Origin: JANQJA01 sp047947185
Lineage (GTDB): Bacteria > Pseudomonadota > Gammaproteobacteria > Pseudomonadales > Azotimanducaceae
NCBI GenBank assembly: GCA_047947185.1
Contig: CP170502.1
Coordinates: forward strand, 496,001-560,000
Length of the DNA stretch: 64,000 nt
Direction: 5' to 3'
Made by a program: the position numbers and the translations under genes. The notes beneath the pieces are model-generated. The model was not told where the DNA came from and did no database searches. It saw only the letters and a list, made by a program, of their open reading frames with translations. Of the stretch, positions 62,015-64,000 are shown one piece after another (position 1 is the stretch's first letter; every line of letters begins with the position of its first letter).

Positions 62015-62036
62015 CCCCGGCACCATAACGCCGGGG
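62015..62036 (+). promoter_or_regulatory. GC-rich stem-loop that contains the porin ribosome-binding site
   Basis: CCCCGGC (62015-62021), an 8-nt loop and GCCGGGG (62030-62036), a perfect 7-bp stem between the P450 stop and the porin GTG at 62042. The GGGGA that serves as Shine-Dalgarno lies in the right arm, so folding would hide it. No T-run follows, so it is not a standard terminator. Confidence 0.6.
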
Positions 62037-62041
62037 ATTAA

Positions 62042-63349
62042 GTGTACAGAGTCACCTTTGCTATCCTGATCGCCTGCTTGCCGGTTGTGGGCCAGGCATC
62101 GGTCGACATCAGCGGCTCGGTCCGGGCCCGCTACGAGGCTCTCGACAACCAGTACCGTGCAACGGGTCCAGAAAGTGACAGTCAGGTCGCCGCACGCACA
62201 ACCCTGATGCTCGATTACAGTGCAAACCGCTGGTCAGTGACGGCAGAGATGATGGACTCGCGGGCATTTCTGCTGGCGGATGACGCAATCATCAACACCA
62301 GCATCGTAAACATTACCGAGATTATCCAGGCCAGATTGAACTGGATCACAACAGACGGCAAGTTCAGGCTCAGCCTGGGCCGGTTCACACAGGATCTTGG
62401 CACCCGGCGCCTTGTTGGCCGCAATAATTATCGAAACACAACCAATGCCTTCGCAGGCTTGCTGGCAAAGTACGGGTCGGGTGAAGATAACCGTTATACC
62501 CTGTTTGTTGCCAGCCCCCTGCGCATCCGGCCAGCCGCAAGACCGGACCTGTTGAGTCCACGCTACGAAACCGACAACCAGGATGAATCCAGCCGTTTGA
62601 TTGCCGTACACGGTCTTTTCCAACAGGTGATGGGCGAATTTGATGCGGAGACTTATTTCCTGCGGCTGAAGGAGGAGGATGACAAGGATGAACCCACGAC
62701 CAACAAAAAGCTGAACACCCTCGGTGTTCGCCTGGTCAAACCCAGGTCCGGCGGTGAGTGGGATCTGGATACCGAAGCGATTTTCCAGTGGGGCAAGCGG
62801 CGCCAGACGAACAGTCCGCTTGACCTTGATGACCTTGATGTCAGAGCTTTCCTGTTGAGTGCCCGTGCCGGTTTCATGCCCGGCGACAGCCAGCGCTGGT
62901 CCCTGGCGTTTGATGTGGTCTCGGGTGACAAGGCGCTGACCAATAACCGGTTTGAGCGATTTGATACGCTTTACGGTCCCAGCGTTCCAGACTTCGGATT
63001 TACCGGCATCTACGGTGCTGTGTCCCGCGCCAACCTGATTGCACCGGAAGTTCGCTGGGAGTTTTTTGGCAAACAGCTTGATGCCTACCTGGCCTGGCGT
63101 GCCATCTGGCTTCAGAGTGCGTCGGATGCTTTTGGTCGCTCCGGCGTACATGACCCCGCGGGTGCATCGGGACGTTTTGCCGCCCAGCAGCTTCATGGGC
63201 AGGTCAGGTACTGGCTCATTGAGCAAAGGGTCAGGCTGGAGAGTGGCTTTGCGCTCCTGGTGCACGAGAAGTTCCTTCGGGCCGCGCCCAATGCGCCAGG
63301 TTTTGGTGATACCTCCTACGTATTTACCGCAATCAACTTCAGTTTCTGA
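62042..63349 (+). CDS. Alginate-export-family outer-membrane porin
   Basis: A 435-aa outer-membrane beta-barrel protein. A signal peptide ends GQASVD (about 20), then alternating strands with the alginate-export start SGSVRARYEALDNQYRATG, the conserved FRLSLGRFTQDLGTRRLVGRNNYRN loop region and a terminal Phe (FTAINFSF), the barrel-assembly signal. AlgE-type barrels pass alginate, but most family members are general or solute-specific porins in marine bacteria. GTG start directly after the stem-loop. It may work with the P450 upstream in uptake of a hydrophobic or sugar-like substrate (inference). Confidence 0.85.
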   Translation: MYRVTFAILIACLPVVGQASVDISGSVRARYEALDNQYRATGPESDSQVAARTTLMLDYSANRWSVTAEMMDSRAFLLADDAIINTSIVNITEIIQARLNWITTDGKFRLSLGRFTQDLGTRRLVGRNNYRNTTNAFAGLLAKYGSGEDNRYTLFVASPLRIRPAARPDLLSPRYETDNQDESSRLIAVHGLFQQVMGEFDAETYFLRLKEEDDKDEPTTNKKLNTLGVRLVKPRSGGEWDLDTEAIFQWGKRRQTNSPLDLDDLDVRAFLLSARAGFMPGDSQRWSLAFDVVSGDKALTNNRFERFDTLYGPSVPDFGFTGIYGAVSRANLIAPEVRWEFFGKQLDAYLAWRAIWLQSASDAFGRSGVHDPAGASGRFAAQQLHGQVRYWLIEQRVRLESGFALLVHEKFLRAAPNAPGFGDTSYVFTAINFSF

Positions 63350-63354
63350 CGCAG

Positions 63355-64000
63355 CTAGTCCAGCCGCTTTCGAAAACGCAGCACTGCCGCTGTCATCATG
63401 ACCAGGAAAAACACCAGTAACGGCCAGATTTCCGCCCGCATCTCACCCAGTTCAGCACCGCGCAACAGGATGCCACGTACAATCCGCAGGAAGTGGGTCA
63501 AAGGAAACATTTCCGCCAGAAGCTGGGCTGCCCGTGGCATTCCCTCAAAGGGGAACATGTAGCCCGAGAGCAACAACTGTGGCAGGAAAGTGATAAAAGT
63601 CATCTGGAATGCCTGGAACTGGCTGTCAGCCAGGGTTGATATCAGCAGTCCCAGGGTCAGGGTCGACGTCACAAAAAACAGCACCGCAATGCAGAAATCA
63701 AGCAGCGAGCCATTGATGGGCACATCAAACAGGTAGACACCGAGGAGCAGGATCAACCCCACCTGAACGTAGCCGATCACGATGTACGGAAGGATTTTCC
63801 CCACCATAAGTTCAAGGCTCTTGAGCGGTGTTGTAATCAGCAATTCCAGGTTGCCGCGTTCCTTTTCCCGCACAATTGCAATGGCGGTAAACAGCACCAT
63901 GGTTAAGGTCAGGATAACCCCGGTCAGGCCCGGGACAATAAACACCACGGAACGGCGTTCCGGGTTGTAGAAAGCCCGGAATGCAAAGACATCTTCCCTT
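63355..64000 (-). CDS. ABC-2 type permease, C-terminal part (cut by window edge)
   Basis: The frame is open to the right edge, giving about 214 residues. It starts within the periplasmic domain (AFRAFYNPERRSVVFIVPGL) and has the ABC-2 helices (VILTLTMVLFTAIAIVREKE, IGYVQVGLILLLGVYLF and the rest) ending FFLVMMTAAVLRFRKRLD. This matches the YhhJ/YbhR drug- or polymer-export family (RGNLELLITTPL). The N-terminal helix and its ATPase partner lie outside the window. Confidence 0.9.
   Translation of the reverse strand, partial: REDVFAFRAFYNPERRSVVFIVPGLTGVILTLTMVLFTAIAIVREKERGNLELLITTPLKSLELMVGKILPYIVIGYVQVGLILLLGVYLFDVPINGSLLDFCIAVLFFVTSTLTLGLLISTLADSQFQAFQMTFITFLPQLLLSGYMFPFEGMPRAAQLLAEMFPLTHFLRIVRGILLRGAELGEMRAEIWPLLVFFLVMMTAAVLRFRKRLD

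Noticed and set aside
62015..62036. Rho-independent terminator after the P450
   Set aside because: The stem is strong but no T-run follows; it overlaps the porin ribosome-binding site instead.
1..64000. CRISPR arrays, IS elements, prophage, rRNA or tRNA genes
   Set aside because: No spaced direct repeats, transposase or integrase frames, or structural RNA sequences were recognised.

Overview
The window reads as chromosomal DNA of a free-living, probably marine, gammaproteobacterium. The core genes follow a Pseudomonas-like block order: rluC–rne–murB … kdsB–trm112–lpxK–exbD–exbB … comEC–DUF2062–lolCDE. It also carries a LexA-type SOS operator pair, a sigma-32 promoter, ApbE/NqrM (Na+-NQR maturation), a selenocysteine system and two cytochrome P450s. 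No rRNA, tRNA, IS element, prophage or CRISPR was seen. Coding density is very high: most neighbours overlap or lie within 30 bp, and the only gap over 300 bp is the rne leader (367-833).

Layout. 1-12.1 kb: RNA-processing and envelope core (rluC partial, rne, murB, kdsB, trm112, an msbA–lpxK gene fusion, exbD, exbB). It is interrupted by an HSD10-type dehydrogenase and a two-gene unit encoding a thioredoxin-fold protein and a UGSC-family selenoprotein. That selenoprotein's in-frame TGA (5443-5445) would make a standard gene caller miss or split it. 12.1-24 kb: metabolic and housekeeping genes (MaoC hydratase, DSD1-type PLP enzyme, two CDF metal exporters, LhgO-like oxidase, SOS-controlled small protein, clpB, dgkA, greB, hisC, DUF2244, tesB). 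24-33 kb: comEC, DUF2062, lolCDE, a DAHP synthase, nqrM, apbE. 32.6-38.7 kb: thioesterase, D-cysteine desulfhydrase-like, SPOR lipoprotein, selA, selB and an SDR. selA/selB supply the machinery that the UGSC gene needs; selC and selD were not seen here.

38.8-57.8 kb is the most unusual region: a roughly 19 kb, 15-gene cluster in which nearly every product has an envelope-targeting signal or membrane segments. It contains a periplasmic caspase-like protein with an EF-hand loop and Sel1 repeats, a second Sel1 protein and four paralogous LPP20/FlgT-like secreted proteins. It also has two TPR proteins, a complete MlaE/ATPase/MCE-type transporter whose ATPase has lost its Walker A lysine, signature and H-loop, and a GNA1162-like lipoprotein fused to an Fn3-like domain and a beta-helix. 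The rest are a DUF4384 protein, an MltC-like lytic transglycosylase, a TPR–SLH protein and a class III nucleotide-cyclase-like protein. Two operons converge on overlapping stop codons at 53028-53031, and paralogues occur in both arms, so the parts probably act together. I know of no described system with this composition; its function is unknown. I infer an envelope-spanning assembly that touches peptidoglycan and lipid or outer-membrane traffic.

57.8-64 kb: a CYP153-like P450, a GT39-type glycosyltransferase, a second P450 with an atypical I-helix, an alginate-export-type outer-membrane porin behind a stem-loop, and the C-terminal part of an ABC-2 permease running off the right edge.
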